Origin: Leisingera sp. ANG-Vp
GTDB lineage: Bacteria; Pseudomonadota; Alphaproteobacteria; Rhodobacterales; Rhodobacteraceae
Assembly (NCBI RefSeq): GCF_000813725.1
Contig: NZ_JWLD01000008.1
Location: 62,001 to 126,000 of the forward strand
Reading direction: 5' to 3'
Length of the DNA: 64,000 nt
The notes under the pieces are model-generated. The model ran no database searches and was not told the origin of the DNA. It saw only the letters and a program-made list of their open reading frames with translations. Position numbers and translations under genes: made by a program. Positions 39,912 through 47,870 of the stretch are shown piece by piece; within the stretch, counting starts at the first letter, position 1, and each line of letters begins with the position of its first letter.

Positions 39912-40790
39912 TCACCTTTCGGCGAAAAACTCTGCCAGCAGATCGAATACCAGCCGGATGCGGCGGCTGGTGTGCAGCTCCCGGTGGGTGGTCAGCCAGA
40001 CCGGGAAGGTGATGGCATCGCTGCCCGGCACCAGCCGCTCCACTTCCGGCGCGGCGGCGGCCACTTCATCCGACATCGGGGTGACGCCAAACCCCTGCCG
40101 CACCAGCTCCCAGGCGACCAGACCGCTGTTGGAGCCGATGCGGAAGTTCCCGGGGGTGACCGGAATGCCCAAGGGCACCAGGTAGCCGATCATCCGCTCT
40201 GCGTCGCCGAAGCTGACAAAATCATGATCTGCAAGTTCCGCCAGCGAAGACGGGCGCCCGCGCCGCTCCAGGTAGGTCTTGGCGGCATAGAAATGCCCGG
40301 TGGCTTCCTGCACCAGGCGGGCGATCAGCTCCGGCTGTTCGGGGCGGACATGGCGGATGGCAATATCGGCCTCGCGCCGCATCAGGTCGCGGATGTCATT
40401 GGCGGCCACCACGTCGACGGTGAGCTTTGGCGCCCTTTGCCGCAGCTGCTGCAGCACAGGCGGCAGTATGTAGGCTGACGTCATGTCCGAGGCGGTAATC
40501 CGCACCGTGCCCTCGATGGATTGCGCCTGGCCGGTGGCCGCGATGCTGAGCCCTTGGGCTGCCTCGCCCATCTTGCGGCTGTGCGCCAGCAGCTCATGTC
40601 CCGCCTCAGTCAGTGCCAGGGCGCGGCCCAGGCGTTCGAACAGGAGAACGCCGAGCTGCGCCTCCAGGGCGGCGACCTGGCGCGAGAGGGTTGGCTGGGT
40701 CAGGCCAAGCTGCCGGGCTGCAGCAGAGAGCGAGCCGGTTTCAGCGGTGGCAAGAAAGGCGCGGATGTGGTTCCAGTCGGGATCATTCAT
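39912..40790 (-). CDS. LysR family transcriptional regulator
   Basis: A 292-residue protein: winged helix (NHIRAFLATAETGSLSAAARQLGLTQPTLSRQVAALEAQLGVLLFERLGRALALTEAG) and effector domain (about 90-290, VRITASDMTSAYILPPVLQQLRQRAPKLTVDVVAANDIRDLMRREADIAIRHVRP) of the type that often represses a divergent gene. It is divergent from a methyltransferase gene, 87 bp apart, which is its likely target. Confidence 0.92.
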   Translation of the reverse strand: MNDPDWNHIRAFLATAETGSLSAAARQLGLTQPTLSRQVAALEAQLGVLLFERLGRALALTEAGHELLAHSRKMGEAAQGLSIAATGQAQSIEGTVRITASDMTSAYILPPVLQQLRQRAPKLTVDVVAANDIRDLMRREADIAIRHVRPEQPELIARLVQEATGHFYAAKTYLERRGRPSSLAELADHDFVSFGDAERMIGYLVPLGIPVTPGNFRIGSNSGLVAWELVRQGFGVTPMSDEVAAAAPEVERLVPGSDAITFPVWLTTHRELHTSRRIRLVFDLLAEFFAER

Positions 40791-40877
40791 GCAAATATGT
40801 ATAACGACCTTGCGGATTTCGGCAATTTATCAGCGGTTCCTGCATGGGTAGGGTCGGCGCATCCAAGGAGAGCTGTG

Positions 40878-41513
40878 ATGAGTGCTGACGCCCGTTTCTG
40901 GAACAGAATTGCCCCCAAATACGCCAAATCGAAGATCCGCGATGAAGAGGCCTACCGCTATACGCTGGAGCGGACCCGCTCGTATCTGGGGGGTGGGGAC
41001 AGTGTGCTTGAGCTGGGCTGCGGCACCGGCTCCACCGCGATTGAGCTGGCGCGCAGTGCCGGCAGGATCACCGCAACCGATTTGTCGGAGGCCATGCTGG
41101 AGGTCGGCCGGGAGCGTGCCTGGGATGCGGGCGCAGACAATATTGAGTTCCGCTGCTGCAGCGCCGGCGCGGCGCCGGAGGGGCCGTACGATGCAGTGCT
41201 GGCGCATAACTTGCTGCATTTGCTGCCGGATCTGGTGGCGGTTCTTGAGGGTGCGGCGGCACGGGTGAAGCCCGGCGGGCTGTTCATCTCGAAAACCCCC
41301 TGTTTGGGAGAAAAGCGGGGCAGCTGGAAGTACTGGCTGTTCAAGGCGGCCATCCCGCTGATGCGGCTGGCGGGACAGGCGCCCAGCCATGTGGAGTTCA
41401 TCGGTATCCGCACCTTGGAAGCTGCGGTTGAGCGGGCCGGGTTCAAGATCATCGAGGCCGGCAATTTTCCGGCCGCAGCGCCCAGCCGCTATCTGGTGGC
41501 GCGCCGCGTTTGA
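40878..41513 (+). CDS. Class I SAM-dependent methyltransferase
   Basis: A 211-residue Rossmann-fold methyltransferase. Motif I is SVLELGCGTGSTAIELA, motif II-like ITATDLSEAML, post-motif DAVLAHNLLHLLPD and VKPGGLFISKTP. The acceptor is unknown. AAGGAGAG lies 6 bp before ATG 40878. It is divergent from a LysR regulator. Confidence 0.9.
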   Translation: MSADARFWNRIAPKYAKSKIRDEEAYRYTLERTRSYLGGGDSVLELGCGTGSTAIELARSAGRITATDLSEAMLEVGRERAWDAGADNIEFRCCSAGAAPEGPYDAVLAHNLLHLLPDLVAVLEGAAARVKPGGLFISKTPCLGEKRGSWKYWLFKAAIPLMRLAGQAPSHVEFIGIRTLEAAVERAGFKIIEAGNFPAAAPSRYLVARRV

Positions 41514-41562
41514 TCCTTTGCCTTTGCCCGGGCCGCGCTAGGTAACGGGGTGGAGGCTGCAG

Positions 41563-42225
41563 ATGTTCGAGGACCGGATCACCGCCGGGCTTCAGCTGGC
41601 CGCGCAACTGGCTGAGATGCCGCTGAAGGACCCTGTGGTGCTGGCGCTGCCACGGGGCGGGGCGCCTGTGGCACTGCCCATTGCCCAGGCCTTGCAGGCG
41701 CCGATGGATCTGCTTCTGGTGCGCAAGATCGGCATGCCCTCCAATCCCGAACTGGCAGCAGGCGCCTTGGCCGAGGGCAGCAACCCCATTTTCAACGGTG
41801 CTCTGCTGGAGGCGACCGGTATGAAGCCCGGTGATTTTGCGCCGCTGGTGGCCCAGGCGCGGGAGGAGAACGCTGCCCGCCGCGAACTGTATCTGCGCGG
41901 GCGCCCGCAGATTGCGCTGGAAGGGCGCACGGCCATTGTGGTGGATGACGGGATTGCCACCGGGGCCACCTTCATGGCGGCGCATTTCTGGCTGAAGGAG
42001 CGCAAGCCCGCGCAGGTGGTGCTGGCGGTGCCGGTGGCGCCGCCGGAAGCGGTGGACGAATTGCGCCCGCTGGTAGATACTCTGGTCTGCCTGCTGAGCC
42101 CCAGGGAGTTCTGGGCGGTCGGCGCGCATTACAGGGATTTTACGCAAACCAGCGACGAAGAGGTTGCCGCCGCCCTGGCGGCCGCCCCGGAGGCTGGCGC
42201 AGGAAAGGACACGACGTGGCATTGA
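41563..42225 (+). CDS. Phosphoribosyltransferase domain protein
   Basis: A 220-residue PRTase-fold protein. RTAIVVDDGIATGATFMAAHFWLKE is the PRPP-binding motif. ALPRGGAPVALPIAQALQAPMDLLLVRKIGMP resembles the stand-alone phosphoribosyltransferases often found with dienelactone-hydrolase-like or stress genes. Substrate unknown. It is the first gene of a three-gene overlapping operon with ytoQ and a GNAT gene. Confidence 0.85.
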   Translation: MFEDRITAGLQLAAQLAEMPLKDPVVLALPRGGAPVALPIAQALQAPMDLLLVRKIGMPSNPELAAGALAEGSNPIFNGALLEATGMKPGDFAPLVAQAREENAARRELYLRGRPQIALEGRTAIVVDDGIATGATFMAAHFWLKERKPAQVVLAVPVAPPEAVDELRPLVDTLVCLLSPREFWAVGAHYRDFTQTSDEEVAAALAAAPEAGAGKDTTWH

Positions 42226-42665
42226 AAGTTTACCTCTCGGGCGAAATTCACACCGATTGGCGGGAGCAGATTATCGAAGGATCCAAGGGGCTGGAGGTGA
42301 GCTTCAGCGCGCCGGTCACCGATCATGATGCCAGCGATGATTGCGGCGTTGCCGTGCTGGGCGCGGAAGAGAACAAGTACTGGCACGACCACAAGGGCGC
42401 GATGGTCAATGCGATCCGCACCCGCAAGGGGATTGCGGACGCGGATGTGGTGGTTGTGCGCTTTGGCGACAAGTACAAGCAGTGGAACGCGGCCTTTGAT
42501 GCGGGCTATGCGGCGGCGCTGGGCAAATCGATCATTGTTCTCAGCCCGCCGGAGCATCAGCATGCGCTGAAAGAGGTGCATGCGGCGGCGCTGGCGGTGG
42601 CGGAAGAGCCGCGCCAGGTGGTGGAGATTCTCAACTACGTGCTGACCGGCAAGCTGCCGGGATGA
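42216..42665 (+). CDS. YtoQ family protein
   Basis: A 149-residue protein, VALKVYLSGEIHTDWREQIIEGSKGLEVSFSAPVTDHDASDDCG, matching YtoQ along its length. The fold is related to nucleoside 2-deoxyribosyltransferases (VYLSGEI..., ADADVVVVRFGDKYKQWNAAFDAGYAAALGK), but no activity is established. It begins at a GTG inside the upstream coding sequence (10-bp overlap) after AGGAAAGGA, and its stop overlaps the GNAT start by 4 bp. Confidence 0.88.
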   Translation: MALKVYLSGEIHTDWREQIIEGSKGLEVSFSAPVTDHDASDDCGVAVLGAEENKYWHDHKGAMVNAIRTRKGIADADVVVVRFGDKYKQWNAAFDAGYAAALGKSIIVLSPPEHQHALKEVHAAALAVAEEPRQVVEILNYVLTGKLPG

Positions 42666-43192
42666 CGCCTCCGGTTCTGGAGACGGAACGGCTGATCCTG
42701 CGCCCGCACCGGGTGCAGGATTTTGCGGATGTGGCGGCCCTGTGGGCAGAGCCTGGAACCGTGCGCTATATCCAGCCGCGGGTGGAAACGCCCGAGGGGG
42801 CCTGGGCCAAGCTGCTGTTCCATCATGGCCATTGGCAGGCTCTGGGGTTCGGGGTCTGGGTGATCACCGAACGGCAGAGCGGACGTTACCTGGGTGAGAC
42901 CGGGTTCTTTGTGACACCGCGGCAATGCGCGCCTGCGCTAGGGGATGCGGTGGAAGCCAGCTGGGTGCTGGCGCCGGAGGCGCAGGGGCAAGGATACGCT
43001 GCAGAGGCCGTGTTGCGGACGCACGCCTGGGCGGATGAGATGCGGCTTTGGCCTGAGACGCTCTGCCTGCTCAACCCGGAAAATGCCGCTTCGCTGAAAC
43101 TGGCCCGGAAGGCAGGCTATGTGTTCCGCCAGGACGTGCAATACCGGGGCGGTACCTCTGCCGTGCATATGCGTCCCATCGGCGGGCGGTGA
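42662..43192 (+). CDS. GNAT acetyltransferase (RimJ/RimL type)
   Basis: A 176-residue protein starting TPPVLETERLILRPHRVQDFADVAALWAEP, the RimJ/RimL-like pattern. The acetyl-CoA site reads VLAPEAQGQGYAAEAVLRTHAWAD, and PENAASLKLARKAGYVFRQDVQY is the C-terminal signature. It may acetylate an N-terminus or small molecule. Translation is coupled to ytoQ by an ATGA overlap. A terminator lies 100 bp downstream. Confidence 0.9.
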   Translation: MTPPVLETERLILRPHRVQDFADVAALWAEPGTVRYIQPRVETPEGAWAKLLFHHGHWQALGFGVWVITERQSGRYLGETGFFVTPRQCAPALGDAVEASWVLAPEAQGQGYAAEAVLRTHAWADEMRLWPETLCLLNPENAASLKLARKAGYVFRQDVQYRGGTSAVHMRPIGGR

Positions 43193-43223
43193 CGCTGCGC
43201 CCGGGGCTCTCCCGCCCCTGAAG

Positions 43224-43320
43224 GCGCTTCTGGCGAAGCGCATTGCAGCGTTGGGCGTGGCGCCGCGCTGCCGCGCGGCGCGGGCCAGGCAGCCGCGGAC
43301 GGGCTGGCCGCGGCGTTTTT
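43224..43320 (+). terminator. Hairpin series ending in an intrinsic terminator
   Basis: GCGCTTC/GAAGCGC (43224-43230 with 43235-43241), GCGCCGCGC/GCGCGGCGC (43260-43268 with 43273-43281), then GCCGCGG/CCGCGGC (43292-43298 with 43308-43314) followed by GTTTTT. The last is the likely stop for the phosphoribosyltransferase-ytoQ-GNAT operon. Confidence 0.75.
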
Positions 43321-43465
43321 AACGGTTTTGCGCGGTCCGGTTTTGTCGAAATTTTGCGGACGGGGGCGGCTTCAACGCTTCGTTAACGGCAGGCGGGCTA
43401 ACTGGCAGATAACGCACGAATTAAGGCAACGGCCCTTGCTGCTGGCAGCGGGCCTGGGATTTTAC

Positions 43466-44002
43466 ATGGCAAACCGGCGCAGACCTGCATCGCAAATCAC
43501 ACCGCTTTCCGAGGATGCGGGGCTGTTCAAACGCGAGGTGCGGGATGTGGATGTGCAATTGGTGCCCGTGTTCAGCCGCAACAACCGCGGCGATCTGGTA
43601 GTGAAGGGGATCGTCAAGCCTGAGGCCGAGGTCGAGGTGGTCTTTGCCGGCCGCCGCACACGGGAGGCCGCGGCGCTGGTGGAGCGGATGAAGCATCTCC
43701 GGGCCCAGGGGGTGCGGACGGCGGTGACCGGGCATGAAGCCATGGCGCAGGTCCGGCGCCTGCGGCTGCCGGTCAAGATCCGCGGGACCTGGCGTCTGCG
43801 CTTCATTGCGGATGAGTCGGGCTGGGATCTCAAGACCTATCAATTGCTGGCCGCGCAATGGGCATTCACCGATCTGGATGGAAATACGGTGCTGTCCGGG
43901 CACCCTCCGGAAGTTTCGCAGGACCGGGCATTGGATCGCGCACGGGAGGCGCGGGCGCGCAATGCGGCAGTGCGTGCAATGCAGGCTGCCCGGAGCCGCT
44001 GA
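43466..44002 (+). CDS. Hypothetical basic protein
   Basis: A 178-residue protein starting MANRRRPASQITPLSEDAGLFKREVRDVDVQLVPVFSRNNRGDLVVKG. It is highly basic, with an Arg/Ala-rich C-terminal helix (ALDRAREARARNAAVRAMQAARSR). No domain recognised. The start at 43466 excludes a poorly supported 46-residue N-terminal extension of the open frame. Confidence 0.6.
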   Translation: MANRRRPASQITPLSEDAGLFKREVRDVDVQLVPVFSRNNRGDLVVKGIVKPEAEVEVVFAGRRTREAAALVERMKHLRAQGVRTAVTGHEAMAQVRRLRLPVKIRGTWRLRFIADESGWDLKTYQLLAAQWAFTDLDGNTVLSGHPPEVSQDRALDRAREARARNAAVRAMQAARSR

Positions 44003-44026
44003 GCCGCCATCGGCTGAGAGCGCAAT

Positions 44027-44101
44027 CGCCCCGCCGCAGGCGGGGCGCCGGGCCCAACGGGATGAGGCCCGTCAGGGCCGAAGACGGGCGGGAGGGCCTC
44101 A
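44027..44101 (-). terminator. Hairpins at the 3' end of the MscS gene
   Basis: TGAGGCCC (44063-44070) pairs with GGGCCTCA (44094-44101); the latter includes the MscS stop codon. CGCCCCGCC (44027-44035) pairs with GGCGGGGCG (44039-44047). No T run on either strand. They lie between the convergent basic-protein gene and MscS. Confidence 0.45.
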
Positions 44102-44905
44102 GCCCTCTTTTTTGATTTCCACCGAATGCGGATAGGGGATCGAGATGCCCTTGGCGTCAAACGCTTCTTTCACGCCTTGCGTCAGAGCGAATTTCACTTC
44201 CCAGTAATCTGCTGCATCACACCAGACGCGCGCGGTCAGATCCACCGAGCTGTCGCCCAGGTTGGTGACCCGCACCCAGGGCTCGGGATCCTGCAGCACG
44301 CGCTCATCCGCTTTGGCCTGGGCCAGGATGATCTCCTTGGCGGCGTCGGCGCTGTCGCCGTAGTCGATGCCGAACACCATGTCGACGCGGCGGGTGGGGT
44401 GGTGCGAGAAATTGGTGATGATCGAGCCCCAGGCCTGGCCGTTGGGCACGATGATCTGCACATTGTCCGGCGTTGCCAGTTCGGTCACAAAAAGATTCAG
44501 GTCCTTGACGGTGCCCGCGGTGCCGCCGATGTCCACATACTGGCCGATCTTGTAGGGGCGGAACAGGATCAGCATAAAGCCCGCGGCCAGGTCGCTGAGC
44601 GTGCCCTGCAGCGCCAGGCCGATCGCCAGGGTAGCGGCGCCGAGCATGGCGACCAGGCTGGTGGCCTGAATGCCGAAGATGCCCAGTACCGCAACCAGAA
44701 CCACCAAAAGCAGCACCCAGCGGATGACGCTGGCTGCGAAATTGCCCAGTGTCGGATCAATCTGCGGAGTCTTGTTGATGCGCCGCCGCACCGCGCCGCT
44801 GATCCAGCCGGTGGCAATCCAGCCGAGGATCAAGACTGCCAGTGCCTTGGCGCCGCTTACCATCAAGGGCCAATAGGCGCCCGCTTGGTCAATCATCTGT
44901 TGCAT
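44099..44905 (-). CDS. MscS family mechanosensitive ion channel
   Basis: A 268-residue inner-membrane protein with three N-terminal helices. The pore helix and beta-domain entry read SLVAMLGAATLAIGLALQGTLSDLAAGFMLILFRPYKIGQYVDIGG, followed by VPNGQAWGSIITNFS and the alpha/beta cytoplasmic cage. It opens on membrane tension to release solutes during osmotic downshock. ATG 44905 is chosen over the longer frame because homology begins there. Confidence 0.95.
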   Translation of the reverse strand: MQQMIDQAGAYWPLMVSGAKALAVLILGWIATGWISGAVRRRINKTPQIDPTLGNFAASVIRWVLLLVVLVAVLGIFGIQATSLVAMLGAATLAIGLALQGTLSDLAAGFMLILFRPYKIGQYVDIGGTAGTVKDLNLFVTELATPDNVQIIVPNGQAWGSIITNFSHHPTRRVDMVFGIDYGDSADAAKEIILAQAKADERVLQDPEPWVRVTNLGDSSVDLTARVWCDAADYWEVKFALTQGVKEAFDAKGISIPYPHSVEIKKEG

Positions 44906-45069
44906 ATGCGCTGTCCCTGTCGCTTTGTTTGCTGGATTGACTGTCCCGGAACTGAGCCGCTGTGGCAATAGGCCGCGTAGGGGAAAGTTCTGGCGGCAGA
45001 GGCTCAACTTTCAGGGGAGCCGGGGCGCTGCATGGCCGTTCTGCAGCCGGCCTGGCTGGTTCAGCGCAT

Positions 45070-45615
45070 TCATTCGGCAAAGGTAATCTCTGCAGCCGCC
45101 AGCCTGCTGATCCGGCCGCCAGCATTGATGGCGCAATAAAGCGGCCTTGGCGGGCGCAAGGCGCTGTCTACATCGCGCTGTACCCAATTGCGGTTCTCCA
45201 TGTGCTGCAAAGAGTGCGACAAGGCACGGTCCGTAATCGTTCCCAGGCTGCGTTTGATGCCATTGAAGTGCCCGGGCGCTTGCAGGGCGGCGAGCACCGG
45301 CAGCGTCCAGGAGCGGCGCAGCAGGTCGCGGTCCCCGTCCGGAACCACCCCTTGCACCAGGCAGGCGAAGCGGGCGGCGCCGGCTCCCGCTGATGTGAGG
45401 CGGAACTCGGGCCTGAGAGGGTGGCCGTAGCCGGGATTGCGCTGCACCAGTCCCATTGCGATCAGGTGGTCCATGCTTTGGGCAAATGCCGTCCGGCCTG
45501 CGCCGGTGGCTGCCAGCAACGGGGCCTGCCGACCGGCCGCGCCGTCGTGCATGGCGGCCAGAATGGGCAAGGCCCAGGCGCGGGCGGTGATGTTGACAAG
45601 AGATCCTATGTACAT
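45070..45615 (-). CDS. HxlR-like regulator with two tandem winged helices
   Basis: A 181-residue protein that looks like two HxlR-type winged-helix units in one chain: residues ~8-85 (ARAWALPILAAMHDGAAGRQAPLLAATGAGRTAFAQSMDHLIAMGLVQRNPG) and ~98-165 (RRSWTLPVLAALQAPGHFNGIKRSLGTITDRALSHSLQHMENRNWVQRDV). HxlR proteins are normally single-domain dimers, so this one may bind DNA as a pseudo-dimer. ATG 45615 lies inside the palindrome TATGTACATA and has no Shine-Dalgarno. It is divergent from a VOC gene. Confidence 0.75.
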   Translation of the reverse strand: MYIGSLVNITARAWALPILAAMHDGAAGRQAPLLAATGAGRTAFAQSMDHLIAMGLVQRNPGYGHPLRPEFRLTSAGAGAARFACLVQGVVPDGDRDLLRRSWTLPVLAALQAPGHFNGIKRSLGTITDRALSHSLQHMENRNWVQRDVDSALRPPRPLYCAINAGGRISRLAAAEITFAE

Positions 45616-45634
45616 AAAGTATAGTTAGTATATT
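45607..45634. promoter_or_regulatory. TATGTACATA palindrome and AT-rich repeats between HxlR-like and VOC genes
   Basis: TATGTACATA (45607-45616) is a perfect palindrome overlapping the regulator's start codon. Next to it, read on the minus strand, TATACTAAC and TATACTTTA form a direct repeat (45634-45617 area), also usable as -10 elements. HxlR regulators bind AT-rich GTAC-centred sites, so this is a likely autoregulatory operator. Confidence 0.5.
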
Positions 45635-45654
45635 TTTAGATATGGGAAAAGACC

Positions 45655-46032
45655 ATGCCGCTGATTCCGCTTGAAGACACCATTACAATCGCCCTTTCCG
45701 CCACCGACCGTCACGCCAGCGCGCGGTGGTATGAAGACACGCTGGGGTTTGAGACGCTGTACCATGCGGACGAGGCCGGCTGGACTGAGCTGCAAACCCG
45801 GACGGCGGGTGTGACGCTGGGGCTAGCGGAACAGGCGAAACCAGCTCCCGGAAACTGCGTGCCGGTCTTTGGGATTGGCGATCTGGACAGCGCCAGGCGC
45901 GTGCTGGAGCAGGCGGGAGTTGGGTTTGACGGACCGACGGAGGTTATCGAGGGCATGGTCAAGACCGCCACGTTCTTCGACCCGGATGGCAATGCGCTGA
46001 TGCTTGCCGAAGATCTGACCGGCGGCAGCTGA
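45655..46032 (+). CDS. VOC family (glyoxalase-like) protein
   Basis: A 125-residue protein with two beta-alpha-beta-beta-beta units (TITIALSATDRHASARWYEDTLGFETLYHAD; CVPVFGIGDLDSARRVLEQAGVGFDGPTEVIEGMVKTATFFDPDGNALMLAEDL). The fold binds metal or small ligands such as quinones or antibiotics; no specific activity is evident. It is divergent from the HxlR-like gene, its likely regulator. Confidence 0.88.
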   Translation: MPLIPLEDTITIALSATDRHASARWYEDTLGFETLYHADEAGWTELQTRTAGVTLGLAEQAKPAPGNCVPVFGIGDLDSARRVLEQAGVGFDGPTEVIEGMVKTATFFDPDGNALMLAEDLTGGS

Positions 46033-46085
46033 CAGCAGGCAAAGCCGGCTGGGTTCCTAGCCCCCTACCGCTGCCCGGAAACGCG

Positions 46086-46112
46086 AAAGCCCCGCCGGAG
46101 AGGCGGGGCTTT
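46086..46112. terminator. Bidirectional terminator between VOC gene and ald
   Basis: AAAGCCCCGCC (46086-46096) pairs with GGCGGGGCTTT (46102-46112), flanked by T-rich sequence on one side and A-rich on the other. Confidence 0.9.
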
Positions 46113-46136
46113 GCAATTTACAGTGCTGGAGGCAGC

Positions 46137-47255
46137 TTAGGCTTTCAGCGCCAGTTTCGGCGACAGAACGTCGAGGCCCAGAGCTTCGCCGACGGCGTAG
46201 TAGGTCAGCTTGCCGGCGTGCACGTTCAGGCCGTTCAGCAGGTGCGCATCGTCCTCGCACGCCTGGCGCCAGCCTTTGTTGGCCAGGTTCAGCATGAAGG
46301 GCAGGGTGGCGTTGCCCAGAGCCTGGGTCGAGGTGCGCGCCACGGCGCCCGGCATGTTGGCCACGCAGTAGTGCATGATACCGTCGACTTCGTAGATCGG
46401 CTCGGCGTGGGTGGTGGCGCGGGAGGTCTCGAAGCAGCCGCCCTGGTCGATTGCGACGTCCACCAGCACTGCGCCAGGCTTCATTTCGGACAGTTGTGCG
46501 CGGGATACCAGCTTCGGTGCTGCGGCGCCCGGGATCAGAACCGCACCGATCACCATGTCGGCTTCACGGACCAGCTCGGCGGTGGCGCCGGCGGTGGAGT
46601 ACTGATTCTTGAACTCGCGGCCAAAGACGTCGTCCAGGTACTTCAGACGGGTCAGCGAACGGTCCAGGATGGTGACGTCTGCGCCCATGCCTGCAGCCAC
46701 TTTGGCTGCGTGGGTGCCAACAACACCGCCGCCGATCACAACAACCTTGGCCGGAGCAACGCCGGGGACGCCGCCCATCAGCACGCCGCGGCCGCCGTTG
46801 GCCTTCTGCAGGGTGTAGGCGCCGACCTGCGGTGCCAGGCGGCCGGCAACTTCCGACATCGGCGCCAGCAGCGGCAGGCCGCCGCGGTCATCGGTGACGG
46901 TTTCATAAGCGATGGCGGTGCAGCCGGAGTCCAGCAGGTCGTGGGTCTGCTCCGGATCGGGTGCCAGGTGCAGGTAGGTGAACAGCAGCTGGTTTTCACG
47001 CAGCATCTTGCGCTCAACCGCCTGGGGCTCTTTCACCTTCACGATCATGTCGGCGGTGGCAAAGATCTCTTCTGCGGTGTCCAGGATGACAGCGCCGGCG
47101 GCGGCGTAGTCTTCGTCGGTGAAGCCAGCGCCCATGCCGGCGCCTTTCTGGATGACGACGTCGTGGCCGCAGTTGACGGCTTCACGGGCCGCATCCGGGG
47201 TCATGCCGACGCGGAATTCCTGGGGTTTGATTTCGGTGGGGCAGCCGATTTTCAT
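46137..47255 (-). CDS. ald: Alanine dehydrogenase
   Basis: A 372-residue protein, MKIGCPTEIKPQEFRVGMTPDAAREAVNCGHDVVIQKGAG, with the substrate site LLFTYLHLAPD, NAD-binding KVVVIGGGVVGTHAAKVAAGMGADVTILDRS and VADVAIDQGGCFETSR-type segments. It deaminates L-alanine to pyruvate and ammonia, or the reverse. GAGGAGAT precedes the ATG. It is divergent from an Lrp/AsnC gene, the standard arrangement for alanine-responsive control. Confidence 0.97.
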   Translation of the reverse strand: MKIGCPTEIKPQEFRVGMTPDAAREAVNCGHDVVIQKGAGMGAGFTDEDYAAAGAVILDTAEEIFATADMIVKVKEPQAVERKMLRENQLLFTYLHLAPDPEQTHDLLDSGCTAIAYETVTDDRGGLPLLAPMSEVAGRLAPQVGAYTLQKANGGRGVLMGGVPGVAPAKVVVIGGGVVGTHAAKVAAGMGADVTILDRSLTRLKYLDDVFGREFKNQYSTAGATAELVREADMVIGAVLIPGAAAPKLVSRAQLSEMKPGAVLVDVAIDQGGCFETSRATTHAEPIYEVDGIMHYCVANMPGAVARTSTQALGNATLPFMLNLANKGWRQACEDDAHLLNGLNVHAGKLTYYAVGEALGLDVLSPKLALKA

Positions 47256-47346
47256 GTGAGTATCTCCTCAAAACTCTCTGCCTGCGAGTCTGGGGGAGCT
47301 GCGACAAAATGTGCTGCTTTTTTGGGCAAAATTAAAACATGGCTTT

Positions 47347-47370
47347 CGAAGATTCTTCGCCTATATAGGC
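47347..47370. promoter_or_regulatory. Two abutting palindromes in the ald/lrp gap
   Basis: CGAAGATTCTTCG (47347-47359) and GCCTATATAGGC (47359-47370) are both perfect palindromes and share one base. The second contains TATATA, a possible -10. They lie 26-49 bp before the regulator start. Candidate Lrp-type operator and promoter for this pair. Confidence 0.5.
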
Positions 47371-47395
47371 AATACACAGCAAGGATCTTCGCAAA

Positions 47396-47854
47396 ATGTC
47401 GCTGGACGAAACAGATCGTCGCATTCTCTCGGTGCTGCAAAAGCAAGGGCGCATCTCTAACGCCGATCTTTCGGAGCGGGTGAACCTGTCTGCCTCGGCC
47501 TGCCACCGGCGGGTGCAGCGGCTGGAGGCGGAGGGGTACATCCGCGACTATGTGGCCCTGCTGGACGCGCGCAAGATGGCGGTGCCGACCACGGTCTTTG
47601 TGGAGATTACCCTGTCCGGCCAGGCGGATGAAGTGCTGGATGCATTTGAAAAGGCGGTGTCGCGGATCCCGGATGTGCTGGAATGCCATCTGATGGCAGG
47701 GACTGCGGACTATATCCTCAAGGTGGTGGCCGAGAATACCGAGGATTTCGCCCGCATCCACCGCCAGTATCTGGCGCGCTTGCCAGGGGTGGCGCAGATG
47801 CAGTCGAGCTTTGCCCTGCGCACCGTGTTCAAGACCACGGCACTGCCGGTCTGA
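47396..47854 (+). CDS. Lrp/AsnC family regulator, probable regulator of ald
   Basis: A 152-residue Lrp protein: helix-turn-helix DETDRRILSVLQKQGRISNADLSERVNLSASACHRRVQRLEAEG, then RAM domain with PDVLECHLMAGTADYILKVV. It is divergent from ald, so alanine is the expected effector. It is clearly similar in layout to the Lrp protein at 6021 but a different gene. Confidence 0.94.
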   Translation: MSLDETDRRILSVLQKQGRISNADLSERVNLSASACHRRVQRLEAEGYIRDYVALLDARKMAVPTTVFVEITLSGQADEVLDAFEKAVSRIPDVLECHLMAGTADYILKVVAENTEDFARIHRQYLARLPGVAQMQSSFALRTVFKTTALPV

Positions 47855-47870
47855 TCAGCCTGAACCGCTT

